A DNA stretch of 64,000 bases from Cryptomeria japonica (taxonomy: Eukaryota > Streptophyta > Pinopsida > Cupressales > Cupressaceae), in the NCBI RefSeq assembly GCF_030272615.1, contig NC_081413.1:160144849-160208848 (forward strand), written 5' to 3'. The notes beneath the pieces were generated by a model. That model made no database searches. It saw only the letters and a program-made list of their open reading frames with translations, and was not told where the DNA came from. The position numbers were made by a program, and so were the translations under genes. Shown here piece by piece: positions 23,510 through 35,711 of this stretch (within the stretch, counting starts at the first letter, position 1; every line of letters begins with the position of its first letter).

Positions 23510-25717
23510 TTGATATATTTAATGGATTATTCTTTAGGCATTGTCAATGTTACTGTGCAAATGTTGCCACCACCTCATCAGAGGTTACCCTCACCTATAT
23601 TGCTGACTACAATATCGGCAACACGTAGCATGCAGACATCCTCTAGTGCACGTCATATTGGCCTGCCCACTATTGGTAGATCCCTCTTTTGCTCTATCTT
23701 TTGTCATGTGTTTATTTCCCTCCAAGCGTTCTTTCTTGAATTCTAATGCCATTTCATAGTGGATTCATTTTTTGGAGGAGGAGATGCACATGAGGATGTG
23801 CCAGAGGTGACTATTGCTAATAACATACCATCATTTCCTGGATCTTCTCGTATTGCTAGTACGGGAACATTGCAGGCCACATTGGTGGTGAGCGACGAAG
23901 AAATGATTCCCTTAAAGATACAAAAGGTTCCAAGTACTTTAAAATTATTATTCTATATACTCTAATTGTAATTTACTTTATGATCACTCATTTTGGACTA
24001 ATGATCCCATGAATTTTTTTGCAGGCAATGATATTTTCTATAAACATCTTAGTGACATTGCATTACAGATATTTGGGCCCACCATACGTAAAAGGTGGTA
24101 CATCATATGTGAACTAACCCTAATCCACTTTTGATTTCATATCATTGCTAGAATAGTTTTCCTTTGATCCATTTCTTGAAGTGTAATAAATGTATCTTCA
24201 GTTCATTTTTGAATCTAATAGGTTTGTTTTTCCTTTAAAAGGTGGAATGACCAAGAAAAAAGGTTAAAAGATGAATTGACAAACCAAATGGTTGAGTTGT
24301 TTGGAAATGACACCTTTGACAAAACCAAGCTCCTTGAAAAAGCTGGCACATATCTAAAGTATGTGAGGGACTAATATAGGACCCATTTGGATAGGAACCT
24401 AAAGTATGAGCGTCCCCCCATGATTCTAGAGAGGGAGTGGAAGGACCTTATTTTGGATGCCAAGGAGAGAATTGAAAGGAAAAAAAGAAATACACCACTA
24501 GACGCTAGAAGAAGGTACGAGATACTATTAAGAATGTAATTATGTACTAATTAATTACTCTTTATATTTATATAATCTAACATATTTCAAACTTTTATAG
24601 ATTGAGTGACATGTCAAAGGCAACCAAGGAAAGGCAAGAAAAGCACAGGCAACACAAACTTGGCTTTGGTGGTTACATGAAACTTGCTACACGAATTGTA
24701 AGTATCTCATGTAAATGAAATATTAATAAATTGCAAACATTTTTTTTTTATCAAACAAATGCAAACAAAATTCATGGTACCAAGCAAAAATGCAGGGCTC
24801 TGAATTCAATAAAGCACCCATAGAAGAGGACAAGAGAATTGCCTACCAGCAAGGCTATTCAGCCGTGGTTGATCGGCTACGAGAATTGAGTGGGCATACA
24901 CAACATTCGAGTGCATCCGTCACACAAGTAAATATGCTAAATGGAAGTTGTTTCAAATTGAATACTTTACCAATAATCTAATTGATGTTGAGTTTCAACA
25001 TAAAGTCACTATATTTGTTTTAAATAAGCAAGCAATGATAACAATGTGCATGTCATTGGAATGCGGCCTGCTAATTGTGAAACACCACCTACACATGAAG
25101 ATCCGGATGTGCATCCTAGTAGTGGAGGTATTCATTTTCTATTTAAATTTATTTATTTAGCTATTAATACAATTAAACATCTTAATTTGTAATTAGAGTA
25201 GTAATTCATGTAACCTTTTTTGTTAATATTTTAGCATGTAGTTGGTGGTGAGCAAGTGGAGCATGATCAGGGTACACAACATCAAGAACGTGATGTTCCC
25301 CACTCAGGTAAAGAGGACCATTGTTATTGCTTTAAACACATATAATGCAATTGGTGTTCAGCATTAATGTAACCTTTAGTATTTCAACTCTAGATGATCT
25401 AGAGGGTGTTCAGCATGTTGAGGTTGAGGCTACACAAAATGATGTGGCCCCATCAGGTAAAGAGCACAACAATTATGTTCTCTAAATTAATGAAATACTT
25501 GTAACAATAATAATTATTTTTTTTGAATTTAACCCATTTCTTTGTTATTGCAGAGGACCCCCCTTCATTTTAGTGTCCTCGTCCTCAGTATAGGACTAGG
25601 CATACATCGAGATCACAAGCAGTTGGCGGAACATCTGCAGAGGGGGGAAATGATGAAGAAACTGATGTTCCACTTAGTCTTTTCATAGCTTCAAAGAAAA
25701 AACAAAGAAATAAATGA
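23510..25717 (+). pseudogene. Transposase_24-type (Ptta/En/Spm) transposon protein, broken
   Basis: Exon-like pieces in order: a Pro/Ser-rich part around 23562-23680; a Gly/Asp/Glu part at 23759-23930; and a core at 24241-24515 with R-W-N-D-Q-E-K-R-L, L-L-E-K-A-G-T-Y-L-K-Y and P-P-M-I-L-E-R-E-W-K. A basic helix-rich exon follows at about 24602-24700 (R-Q-E-K-H-R-Q-H-K-L-G-F-G-G-Y), then 24797-24930 with I-A-Y-Q-Q-G-Y. The end is a Lys-rich tail stopping at 25717. The tryptophan-rich core plus the G-F-G-G-Y exon is the pattern of the plant transposase family paired with Tnp2 in CACTA elements. Introns keep GT...AG borders. Stops at about 24373 and 25571 show decay. Confidence 0.7.
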
Positions 25718-26275
25718 TTGTAATCTAACTTATTTGATAAGGACTGATTTTTATGTGTTAGTGAATGTAATTATGTACTAATTAATGGTTATGGATGATA
25801 TGTGTTAATTAATATTGATGAATGTTGCGTGTTAATTAATGTTAATCAATGTTATGTGTTAATGAACATTATGTGATATTAATGAATGAATGCTATATTT
25901 TATTAATGGTAGAAAGAAAGAACGAATGAATGTTATAAGATGTTAACAAGGAATTTAGAGTGATGTTAGGGGGGGGGAGGGGCCAAATGAGCTTCCACCT
26001 TCACGTGGTTGGACCTGTTAAGTAGATAATATTAAACTATTCTCGAAATCAAGTGAAGCTCAACAAGATAACACACTTTTCAATATTTCATTATGTTGCA
26101 TAGTTAATCTTATTGAATAATGTATATTGAATCTTAATTGCAGGGTCCAACTGAGTCAACATGAACAACAACACCACAAGTTGCTGGGTATAATGAACTC
26201 CCATATTGTCTTGTCTATACACAAACAATATGAGTTGCTTCTAGTGTTGATATCCAAGGTGGGACTACAAAAGTT
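25718..26275. other. non-coding, 3' side of the CACTA remnant
   Basis: No gene. A G-run lies at 25969-25976. The stretch 26081-26188 is repeated with few changes at 34582-34690, including a shared TCTTAATTGCA.GGTCCAA segment that may be an old intron-exon border. Confidence 0.5.
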
Positions 26276-26373
26276 ATGAATATGCCTCATCCTTATAAGT
26301 TTTTTTATTACTTGTAAGTAATGAATATGCCTCATCCTTGTAAGTTTTTTTATTACTTGTAAGTCATGAATAT
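26276..26373 (+). repeat. 45-bp tandem repeat, two units
   Basis: ATGAATATGCCTCATCCTT, then AAGTTTTTTTATTACTTGTAAGT, occurs at 26276-26320 and 26321-26365, followed by the start of a third unit. The units differ at one or two bases. Confidence 0.85.
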
Positions 26374-26389
26374 TGCTCTTTAGTTAATT

Positions 26390-26624
26390 AAAATTAAATA
26401 AAAATCTTTAATGAATACACAAAACTATATACATATGCAAGCTCACCATGGTTGAGATGGTCCAACTCCCTAGTCTCACTCTACGACTAAGCTCATGCCA
26501 TATCTAAATCAAAAACATCTCAAATACATCATCGGTGGAAAGTTGCAAAATGCCATTTTCATACATAAGCAAGACATACACAATTGGGCACAATCACCAA
26601 GAGAACGGTAAAAAGTGTGGTTGA
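26390..26624 (+). repeat. single-arm copy of the foldback repeat
   Basis: About 235 bp nearly identical to 29995-30220 in direct orientation, and to the complement of the right arm at 30281-30501. It starts in AAATTAAAT.AAAATCTTTAATG and runs to AAAGTGTG.TTGAGA. It keeps the GGTAAAA segment found in the right arm but missing from the left arm at 30210. Confidence 0.85.
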
Positions 26625-29600
26625 GAATGTATCATGGATGCTTTTAAGGATTGTATCATGGATGCAAAAAATATCTTCATTAATCCTTGACTCATGATTG
26701 CTATAATACTTCTTTAGACTTCTCATGTGATTTGTTACACTTCTTCACTATTTTGGACTAAGTTTCAACCATGTATTTGCCTTGACTTATGACTGTACCT
26801 AGCTCTGTCCTATCTTTGTAAGCTTCCTCTTTGAATTGTGGTTGTAGCTTTGATAATACCTTTTTAATGTTGCACTATTTTTAAGGAGGACAACTCCTAA
26901 TGCATGTTGAAAATTGTGTTCTAGTGACTGAGACTAACCTTTTTGTACTTGATGTTTTTTACTAGTTGTCATAACCTTAGACTTTGATGCTTGTGCCTTA
27001 ATAGAACTAGATGTTTCTTGTATGCATACTTGGTCAAGGACTGTATTATGATGCTATAGAGATACAAACTAATATTATTTATTGTATTGAGTTGCACATT
27101 TGACATGAGTTACCCTATGACTGCTATGCCTCTTGAGGTTATGAGGTGTTGTTCTTGTCAAGTTTTGACAATGCTACAACAATAACGTGTTATTTGTTGT
27201 TAAGGTTTGAAAAGACCTTTTAGAAACTTATACCCTACTCTTTTTCACTCAATAGACTTGATTACTATCCTTTTATTTGGTACTAGGTATGACTACCTAC
27301 TAGCTTTGTTGTAGACTGCAATCTCTCTAGATTGTATTTTCCGAGTGTTGTTGTTCTATACTTGACCATCTATTAGGAAAACATAGCTTGAAATGTCCAA
27401 AACAATTAATGAATGACTGGACTATCACCAATCTATCTTGAAGATTTGATTACTCTTTAGATTATGATTATGACTGTCATGATATTTCATGAGACTCCTT
27501 TATCCCCATATGAAACCCTTTGTTCCCACAAATCAATGCTTTGAACTTGACTGCAACTTTATAGTGATCACTGTCTTTGTACAATAAGCTTGCTACTTTC
27601 TCAACTTTTGATATATTGGAGGCTCCTAGGATGGTTTCTATCTTATAGTCACAATACCTTGCTATAATTTGCATTTCAGATCACTGCTCAATGATCATAT
27701 GATGTCTTTGTATTTTGAATAATTTTGGGCCACTATTCATTACTTTTATTACCCTATATGTAAAAGACCTTGCTCACTACTTCCCGTACTTGATCTTTAT
27801 TTGGTTTGTGTCAATCCTACTATTGCACCTTTTCTATTTATGATTGAGATTTGTTTTGGGATTAAAAACTCTTGATGATTTCACTAAATGACTTTTGCAT
27901 GACTGTACTTTCTAAGCTATCCTAGGGAACAAAAGAGACCTAGGGATTTGCTCACTTCAAGGAAAAACAAAATCTAGCAAGACAATCAACCCTTTTAAAT
28001 AATATGTGGAACCCTTATGGTGAGCAAGAAAGCATTGACAAACTTATAGATGTTGTCATAACACAAAGCTGAAACTATATTTTTTTTATAGATAATCAGA
28101 TTTCTCCTTTAACCGGACTTTTGCTTGAATCATTACTGTAGGCATATCCAATGCATGATTTAAACAATAAGATACTAAAAATTCTAAAATAGGGTTTTGA
28201 AAACCCTACCTCCAATGTGGATATCTACTGTTATGACTATGGCAATTTCTCTCCAGAAGCTTTGATGCTAACTTCTATCATGCCTAAACTCTGCATGTGG
28301 TTTGCATGGTGTTGGCATGAGGTGCTTTGTAAATGTCCTTATGGATTCTCTTCATATTTTTATGAAACTCCATCAAAGAGGCAAACCTCTCATTCAAACT
28401 TTGAAGTAACCCTTTGACTGTTGCATGCAGTCCTTTTCTTATAAACCTTCCTCCTTGCGGTGACGTGCTAGGACATAAACTGAAGGTGTAGCTTGTGGAA
28501 CCCTAGTATAACTTCTAAAAAATATCTATAAATGGTTCTTTTCATTTGAAACAGAATGCAAATCCTAAAATCACATGAAAGCTTATACTTTTAGCTTTCT
28601 ATTTCCCTCCAAGCTATGCATGAAATTGATTTTCTTGATAATCACTTGGAAGGAGGCCTTTAGAAAACTTTTGTAAATAAATAAATAATTTTATTTGTCT
28701 TTACATCTTTTGAATTAAAATGCCTTTTCAAGTAATTATTTTCCCTCCAAACCTTGCATTGTGAAATCTCATCCTTTTAAATAAGATCAACCTTATAGAC
28801 ACCTTCAAGGTATTTAATAAATCCTTTCTCTAAACTTTCCTAAATTCATGATAAGACATGAGGTATATAATAATTCTATTTTTTATTTCTTGAAGTCAAA
28901 AAATTGGTAACAAAGTCACGCCTTCAAACCTTAATTTTTAGATAGTTAAATGTCCATTTTATATTTCTTAAAAAATTGGAGGTCTTATGATATTCCACGT
29001 GATGGCTACATGTTGACAAAGTTACCCCTCACAACTACTGGTCCCTCTCCCTAATAGGGTATTTGTATGAAAACCCAAGTCCAGCTATGTAAAACCCGAG
29101 TTTGAATCCTTTAGACTCAAGTTAATCATTGGTCACATGTAGAACATGCATTTGAAGACTTGAATGACCTTCCCTCCAAAGTATTTTCTTTTGGAAAATT
29201 TTTTTTTCTTTCATGAAGTCACATGAATGTGCTTCTTTTATAAAGTTTTTACAATATAATCATAAGAATATAGCCCTTCTTTTCATTTATAAGGTACATT
29301 TGAAACCTTTTGGATCCTTTTAATGAGATTCCAAAACAACAAGGACCTAGGACTTTATAAAAGACTGGAATAAGCTTCAAGATATCAAAATTTAGACTCA
29401 AAGCATGAAGATCCTAACAACAAAAAAACCCTTATTAAATGCAATTGACATATAAATGAAATTTGGATAACAAAAATAAATAGGGATATAACATTAGGTA
29501 TTATAATAATATCATATGTGAAAACAACAAATAATAAAATCAAACCAAATGATATATAGGATTTGGTCATATATGTATATGTAGATATATAGATATATAC

Positions 29601-29994
29601 ATAATATGTATATGTATATGATGCTTTGCAAAAAGAAGGATAGTTAGAAAAACCTATTTGATTTCTACACACACAAAGAGAAGCACAAGAAACAAATGTT
29701 AGTCATTAGGGTTAGCAAATCAAAGATTAAACACTATCCTAATCAAGCATATCAAGAAAGACACTACACAACAAATAAAAAGCTTAATGAATCTAAGAAA
29801 AGTTGAACTCTGTGGTCTAACTACCAAAGATAGCAAGAAACTCTCCAACCAAAGCAGGGGAGACAAAACCAACAATATCTACTTAGGGAGGAGCTCTAGA
29901 CCCCAAATCTGAAGAAAGAAATAGAGCTAAAGTAAGTGAATTGGATAACAACAAGAATGTAAAGTGCACCCCTAATTTGCTAACCAAAATGCTC
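26625..29994. other. non-coding, no gene recognised
   Basis: No feature I can name. The longest plausible frame is 65 codons on the minus strand at 27477-27674, with ordinary amino-acid composition but no recognisable motif. Neighbouring minus-strand sequence (26650-28400) keeps short coding-like islands broken by many stops, so an old gene may have decayed here. A TATATG-type microsatellite is at about 29566-29621. Confidence 0.4.
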
Positions 29995-30042
29995 AAAATT
30001 AAATGAAAATCTTTAATGAATACACAAAACTATATACATATG

Positions 30043-30501
30043 CAGGTGCACCATGGTTGAGATGGTCCAACTCCCTAGTCTCACTCTACGACTAAGCTCA
30101 TGCCATATCTAAATCAAAGACATCTCAAATACATCATCTGTGGAAAGCTATAAAATGCCATTTTCATACATAAGCAAGACATACACAATTGGGCACAATC
30201 ACCAAGAGAACAAAGTGTGTTTGAGATCATTGTCCTAATTGTGGTGTGGTCACGAAGAGGTTGACAAATTTACAGTGATCTCTTTGTGACCACACCAAAA
30301 TTAGGACAATGATCTCAAACACACTTTTTACCATTCTCTTGGTGATTGTGCCCAATTGTGTATGTCTTGCTTATGTATGAAAATGGCATTTTACAGCTTT
30401 CCACCGACAATGTATTTGAGATGTCATTGATTTAGATATGGCATGAGCTTAGTCGTAGAGTGAGACTAGGGAGTTGGACCATCTCAACCATGGTGCACCT
30501 G
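30043..30501. mobile_element. foldback (MITE-like) element
   Basis: A near-perfect inverted repeat. The left arm (30043 to about 30259) begins CAGGTGCACCATGG and the right arm (about 30281-30501) ends CCATGGTGCACCTG. The arms are about 215 bp around a loop of about 20 bp. The single strand could fold into one long hairpin, typical of foldback or MITE elements. No transposase is encoded, and no target duplication is clear. The similarity to 26390-26624 extends about 50 bp left of the arm, so the true element may be larger than the hairpin. Confidence 0.8.
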
Positions 30502-32182
30502 ATCATATTAGCTTGAAACCATACACCTCATATTAGCCTCAAACCTATGCCCCTACTGGTAGGTGATGGGGATAGAATATCATTCACTATACATATCAAT
30601 GACTAGATAATAATAAATTTTTTTTGATAAAAATTATCATTGTCGGAATTATGACGAGTACCAAGCTTTCGACCGATGATGTAATTGGTGGACATACATC
30701 ATTCTCGTCGGTGCAATGTTTTGGAGTCATCACACTTTTGACTCAAACCACACAAACATCTGATGAGGATGTTGTACATGCGATGATATTTCATAGTCGA
30801 ATGGTTGTCGATGTCTTCGAATAGATCGATGACACAAGCATTAGACAAACAACATCATCGTCAGTGCAAAGTTCCAAATTGCCATCAGCTTTGTGACGAA
30901 ATCTACTGATTCTGACGACTTCTTTGACTGTCGGCAGAGTCCATTAGATTGTCGTATTTTCGACGGGCATGGCATCATCGACCAGTCCGACCCCGAGTTT
31001 TTGACGGCTGATTTTGTCAGCACTTCAATGAAAATTAGTCACAAATCTGACAAACAGCCGTTGGAAATCAGCTCCGAATGTACTAGTGTTTCTCTTTGAT
31101 GAGAGTGTCCACTTCGATGATTTGTATTTCATCATCTTCGCCAATGAATTTCTTATCGAGGAAAGGCCCTCAATGATATATGTGACTTCGATAATTTTAT
31201 TTTCCTCTTTATCACTATGTTGTTTTCATCACCATCATTGATGTTATTTTGATGAAGATTGTTCCTTCGGTGATAAATTTTTTCATTTCATCAAATCTCT
31301 TTATGTTATCTAAGTCCTTTTATGGAGTACTCCCTTTGATGATTATTAGCCCAGCTATCACTAATCATTGAGTTTCATCGAGACTGTATTCTCTTCAAGA
31401 CCGCTATAATGGGGACCACATCTTGCAAGGTTCTTTGTCGATGAACCTTTCCCCTTCGATAACATTCCTTTGAGTTTTGTCATGGTTGTCTTATATCAAA
31501 GTTGAAAATAGAATATACTTAATACTCTTTGATGATGTTTTTCCCCTCGATAATGTTAATTCCTTTCTCATCGCATATTAGAGTTCATTGATGCTTTATG
31601 TTAGGCCACCCTGCAAGTGAAGTTCTCTTCAATGATATGTATTATGCTAATGAAGATTTAAATACTTTTATCAAAGATGCTTATCTCATCGAAACATGTT
31701 GACCTCGATGATGTTTGATCCCATATGCTAGATATCTTAGCTTTGATTGAAGACAATATGAAGTCATATGAGTGGATATTGAAGGCTTATTCGTGTTTGA
31801 CTTAGGGGCTATATTAATTTTTATAAGGTAAAAATTAATGCTTGGTCGTTAGCTTTAATACTATTTTTGGTTTAATTTATGGGGCTTCAAATATTTAAAA
31901 TTTGAAGTCCCAGTACATCTAAAGGAGTTAGTCATTGATGTATATGAATTATCATTATATGTTTTCCTAGTTTTCAAGTGTTTGGAAGGTTTATTAGTAG
32001 GTTTCATTACTTTCATGCCATGTTAGAGAATTTGTGATCCGAATGAACATTGCCAAGCTATGTTGAATATATCTTTTGTACTTTTTCACTAATATAAGCA
32101 ATGTATGAAAAATGTGATAGCATAGACAAGGCAATGAACTTTCAGAAAAAATGCCTAGAAGAAATGCAGTCTCATGGTGATG
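30502..32182. other. non-coding, TCGATGA-rich region
   Basis: No gene. From about 30640 to 31760 the sequence is full of variants of TTCATCGA / TCGATGA spaced at roughly 20-60 bases on both strands. It has unusually many CG dinucleotides for this window (for example 30885-31020). This looks like a degenerate repeat or the subterminal region of a transposon. A 68-codon frame at 30893-31099 has no recognisable product. Confidence 0.45.
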
Positions 32183-33583
32183 GAATGCAATGATGGTGAT
32201 GGAATGTCATGACATTCAAATTACTATGGATTGTTTGTTAATCCTATGAGGATCTGATTAATAATGAGAGGGGGTGAATCAATATTAAGACCAATAGAAA
32301 CTTTAAATCCAAAATCAAACTTATATCATATCTGAAAAACATTTATCAAATATCTCAACTTCTTTTATCAAATCTAACAACCTCTTAATCAAATTTACTA
32401 ACACATTAGTCAAATTATTTACCACATCTATCAATTATTTCACCTTTTAAGCAGTCATATAACTTTGATCATTTACCAACTCATTAACCTCATCAATCAA
32501 ATCAAGTACTTTCTATACCAACTCTGACTAGTACCAGTAACCTTAGATAAACCTCTGATAAAACATCATAACCGTTGTACTAAAAAATAATGCATGAAAT
32601 GAAACATAAACAAGAACATCACATGAGAAACATTCCACACATGCACACCATAAGTTTTTGATGTGGAAACCCAAATAGGGAAAAACCATAGTGGGAGTTG
32701 GCACCCACAAATATTTTTACTCTTTTGAAGTATGCCATGTTAGGAGCTTACAATATGCCCTGTTAGGAGCAGACCCTATTAGGAGTCACCCAATTAAGGG
32801 ATTTGCCTAGCAGCCTGGTTAGGAGTTTGATGATCTGTTAGGATCAACCTCATGAGAGGATTTAACACTCTTTTGAGAGCTACACTGTTAGGGGACTTAA
32901 ATGTTTAAGGCCTATTAGGACCTACCCAGTTAAGGGATTTAACGTATTGCAACTGTTAGGGAACAAAAGTAAGAAAATGGTTTGTTACTTGCACTTCTGT
33001 ACTTGCTTGTTCAGATCTATATATGCTCAACACTCTACAACTCTCAGGCAGATCTCACACTTCACTTGGACATCTTAACACATTCTCTAACACCACTAAC
33101 ATCATAAACATCAATTGTGCCATCCTAAATAGCCATCTCAAATAGGTCAACCACTAAACCCTAATTATATCATGAATTTACAATATAAATCATAAGAGAT
33201 CATCACAGATTGATATACAGATCATTACATCAAATTAAAATTCAATATCAACCATTGGTTGATCAAAACCCATCACAAAAATCTGATCTGTACCAAAGTC
33301 AAAGCCTTAAAACACTCCACTAAGCATTTCATAGTTTCCCAAGAAATTCTTCCTTGAATCATGCCAAAACAACAATCAAATATATTCATGCAGGTTGTTT
33401 CATGTTACCACCTTCATGTAGAATTTTCATCGATTACCATCATAACAAAAATCATTACTGGTTTGATGATATCTTCACCAGTCTTAAACCCTACTAAAAC
33501 CTTAGCAAAACTTCATCAGAAATCAAAAATTTGAATGCAATGATGGTGATGGAATGTCGTGACAATCAAATTACTATTTATTG
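32183..33583 (-). repeat. degenerate copia-type LTR (minus) between 51-bp direct repeats
   Basis: From 32236 (TGTTAATCC, then GAGAGGGGGTGAATCAAT) to about 33530 the sequence reads, on the minus strand, like the LTR family at 40117-41492 and 43178-44610: the GAGAGGGGG tract, GTGGAAACCCAAATAGGG, ACCATAGTGG and multiple CTGTTAGGAG-type words. It is flanked by direct repeats at 32183-32233 and 33533-33583 with only about four mismatches. The normal copia duplication is 5 bp, so the 51-bp repeats are unusual. The right LTR end is not clear. No coding region is present, so it would be a solo LTR. Confidence 0.6.
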
Positions 33584-34692
33584 TCATGACATTCCATCAC
33601 CATGAGACCCCATTTCTTTGAGGTATTTTTTCAAATGGTTCACTTCCCTGTCTATGTTATTACTTGCTACTATGCTTTGATATATTTTTTCCAAGCATCC
33701 ATAGCTTGTTCAAAAGAACCTATTTTAGGCTTTTACCATTAGCAGCAAGGTAGTGAATTGTTTGATAAAACTTTTAAGACAAACATGTATTTAGTACCTT
33801 TTTCTAATCATTAAATAAGTTACTTTTACCTACCCCTAATTTTGTATTGTGTAGTGTGATGAAATGATTGATTTTTTACAGTACTAAAGAATACTCTTTA
33901 CCATTCATTTCATTATTTTTATAAACTATGATGACTGCATATTGTAACAATAAATAAATCTATTCATGTTGTCTACTATGTAATATTTAGCACATGTATC
34001 ATGTGACTTATATAAATATGATTATGATGGACCTTCATATAATATATAAGCTAACATATGATAAATGAATTACCTATGCAGGACCCAAAAACCCTTTGGT
34101 GAGGATCATCAACACCATCTTGGCTACTCAACTAGGATTGTCCAACTAGGATCTCATTCCCTCTCTTGTAGTAACTATTAACATGTAACAACTCTTCCTC
34201 AAACCATGGGAATTAAGAGAGTAGCTATTAAAAATCTCCTTTAAGGTGCTCACTAACTCATACAACTTGTACTTTGATAGGTTTGAGGCATCCTCTCAAC
34301 TACTCCCATCAATGGAGTATCTAATAGCTGCAACTTAGGTCTTCATCCAGACATCCACCTCTCCTACTGCCACAAAATCACAACTTCCTTACCTCACCTA
34401 GGAGTCACTTTCTCCTCTCACCCTAGTCTCTTGGCAACCACAACTAGGTTCTCTCCTAACATGTTCCAACACCTTCTTTGGAGTTAGGTGGATCCACACT
34501 TGCAACCAAACACAACACAAACCACAAAATGACTTTTCCAACCCAGACCTTTTGTTGGGCTCAATAAGTTAATTCACTTTACAATATTTCATTATGCTAC
34601 ACTGTTAATCTTATTGAATAATATTTATTGAATCTTAATTGCAAGGTCCAATAGAGCCAACATGAATAACAACACCACAAGTTGCTTGGGTC
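33584..34692. other. non-coding, contains CACTA-related blocks
   Basis: No gene. 33588-33612 is the complement of 32165-32190. Blocks at 33960-33990, 34049-34105 and 34582-34690 match the spacer and 3' flank of the CACTA remnant (22648-22680, 22677-22735, 26081-26188) in the same order and orientation. The whole stretch may therefore be an internally deleted or non-coding relative of that transposon. Confidence 0.5.
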
Positions 34693-34768
34693 AGCTTTTT
34701 AAACATAGAGTTATAGATTCCCATGAACATCAAACCTTACAAGAAAAGATGAGAGAAAATATTAGTAC

Positions 34769-34849
34769 ACTAATGAGTCTATACTATGAAGCATTGAATG
34801 TGTTCGTGTCTTTGGGGAATCCAGTGCTTCATAGTATAGAATTGTTAGT
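34769..34849 (+). ncRNA. hairpin in duplication unit 1 (microRNA-precursor-like)
   Basis: Arms at 34769-34799 and 34819-34849 pair over about 31 bases with a few wobble or mismatched positions and a 19-base loop. The core is CTATACTATGAAGCA against TGCTTCATAGTATAG. The size and shape fit a plant microRNA precursor, but a small foldback transposon would look the same; no known microRNA was recognised. Confidence 0.3.
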
Positions 34850-35623
34850 CTATTCATATTTTTTTTAAGGTTTGATGCTCATGGGAATCAACCTCTCTCT
34901 CTCTCTTCCTATCTTGGGGGAATCGGATGCTTCAAGTCTCGATCTTTCAGACTAAGAGAAATACTTGACATCATTAGATCAGTTGAGAACTTCAGTATTT
35001 TTTCTTCAATAAAATTGCCAGAAGAAGGTATCTGTGAGTGGTGTGGCTATATTTGAAGCTACGTAATTTGACTAAATTACCTAAATTATTGACTAAATTA
35101 AGCTTATATTCTTGTAATTTGTTTGGTTAAATTTTTCACTTTCTACCACATAAGCTAACACGTGCGTAATTGTTGATAAATGTTGGTTACAAATTAGGCA
35201 AGGAACAATTCAGGTATGATTACCCTTCAAAGACTCATTGATGGTTGACTTTGAGTATGGTTTACACGGAAATAACTCACCGTTGCTATTTCATTTTGTT
35301 ACCAGGGGCTAAATCCATTGATGTTCATATTTTCTTTAAGACAGATCAATACAACCTATGTGGGAAGGTATAAATCTATATATTTTTTAAGTTTTCTTTT
35401 CTCTCTTTAATTTTCAAGAGCTATTATAACCTATTGATGTCATATTGTTGGATACTTTTCCATGGGTAGGATAACATGATTTTTTTGAGATAGGGTTAGA
35501 TATAGTAACTCTATATACTGATGTAATTTCATTTTATAATCACGATCCATAATTATAAATTAGCTTCTTACACATAGAGTTATAGATTCCCATGAACATC
35601 AAACCTTAAAAGAAAAGATGAGT

Positions 35624-35711
35624 AGACTAACGAGTCTATACTATGAAGCATTGGATGTGTTTCTGTCTTAATTGGGGCATCCAATGCTTCATAATATAGA
35701 CTTGTTAGTCT
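35624..35711 (+). ncRNA. hairpin in duplication unit 2 (microRNA-precursor-like)
   Basis: Arms at 35624-35656 and 35679-35711 form a 33-bp stem with one G-U pair and one C-A mismatch and a 22-base loop. It is the counterpart of the hairpin at 34769 and pairs better. Where unit 1 and unit 2 differ, pairing is largely kept in both. Function unknown. Confidence 0.35.

Larger units (their letters stand above)
18963..25717 (+). mobile_element. CACTA-type (Ptta/En/Spm) DNA transposon remnant
   Basis: Two gene remnants of the kind paired in plant CACTA elements lie in the same orientation: a Tnp2-type transposase (18963-21571) and a downstream protein of the Transposase_24 type (about 23510-25717). 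Exon-intron structure with GT...AG borders is still readable. I could not find the CACTA termini or a 3-bp target duplication, so the ends given are only those of the coding remnants. Frame breaks in both genes mean it is not functional. Confidence 0.75.

Noticed and set aside
27477-27674. 65-codon minus-strand frame as a possible small gene
   Set aside because: No recognisable motif, and the neighbouring sequence is full of stops; too weak to call.
32690-33000. Repeated GTTAGGAG words, possibly telomere-like
   Set aside because: They are the complement of TAACA-type words found in the copia-2 family LTRs, not TTTAGGG telomere repeats.
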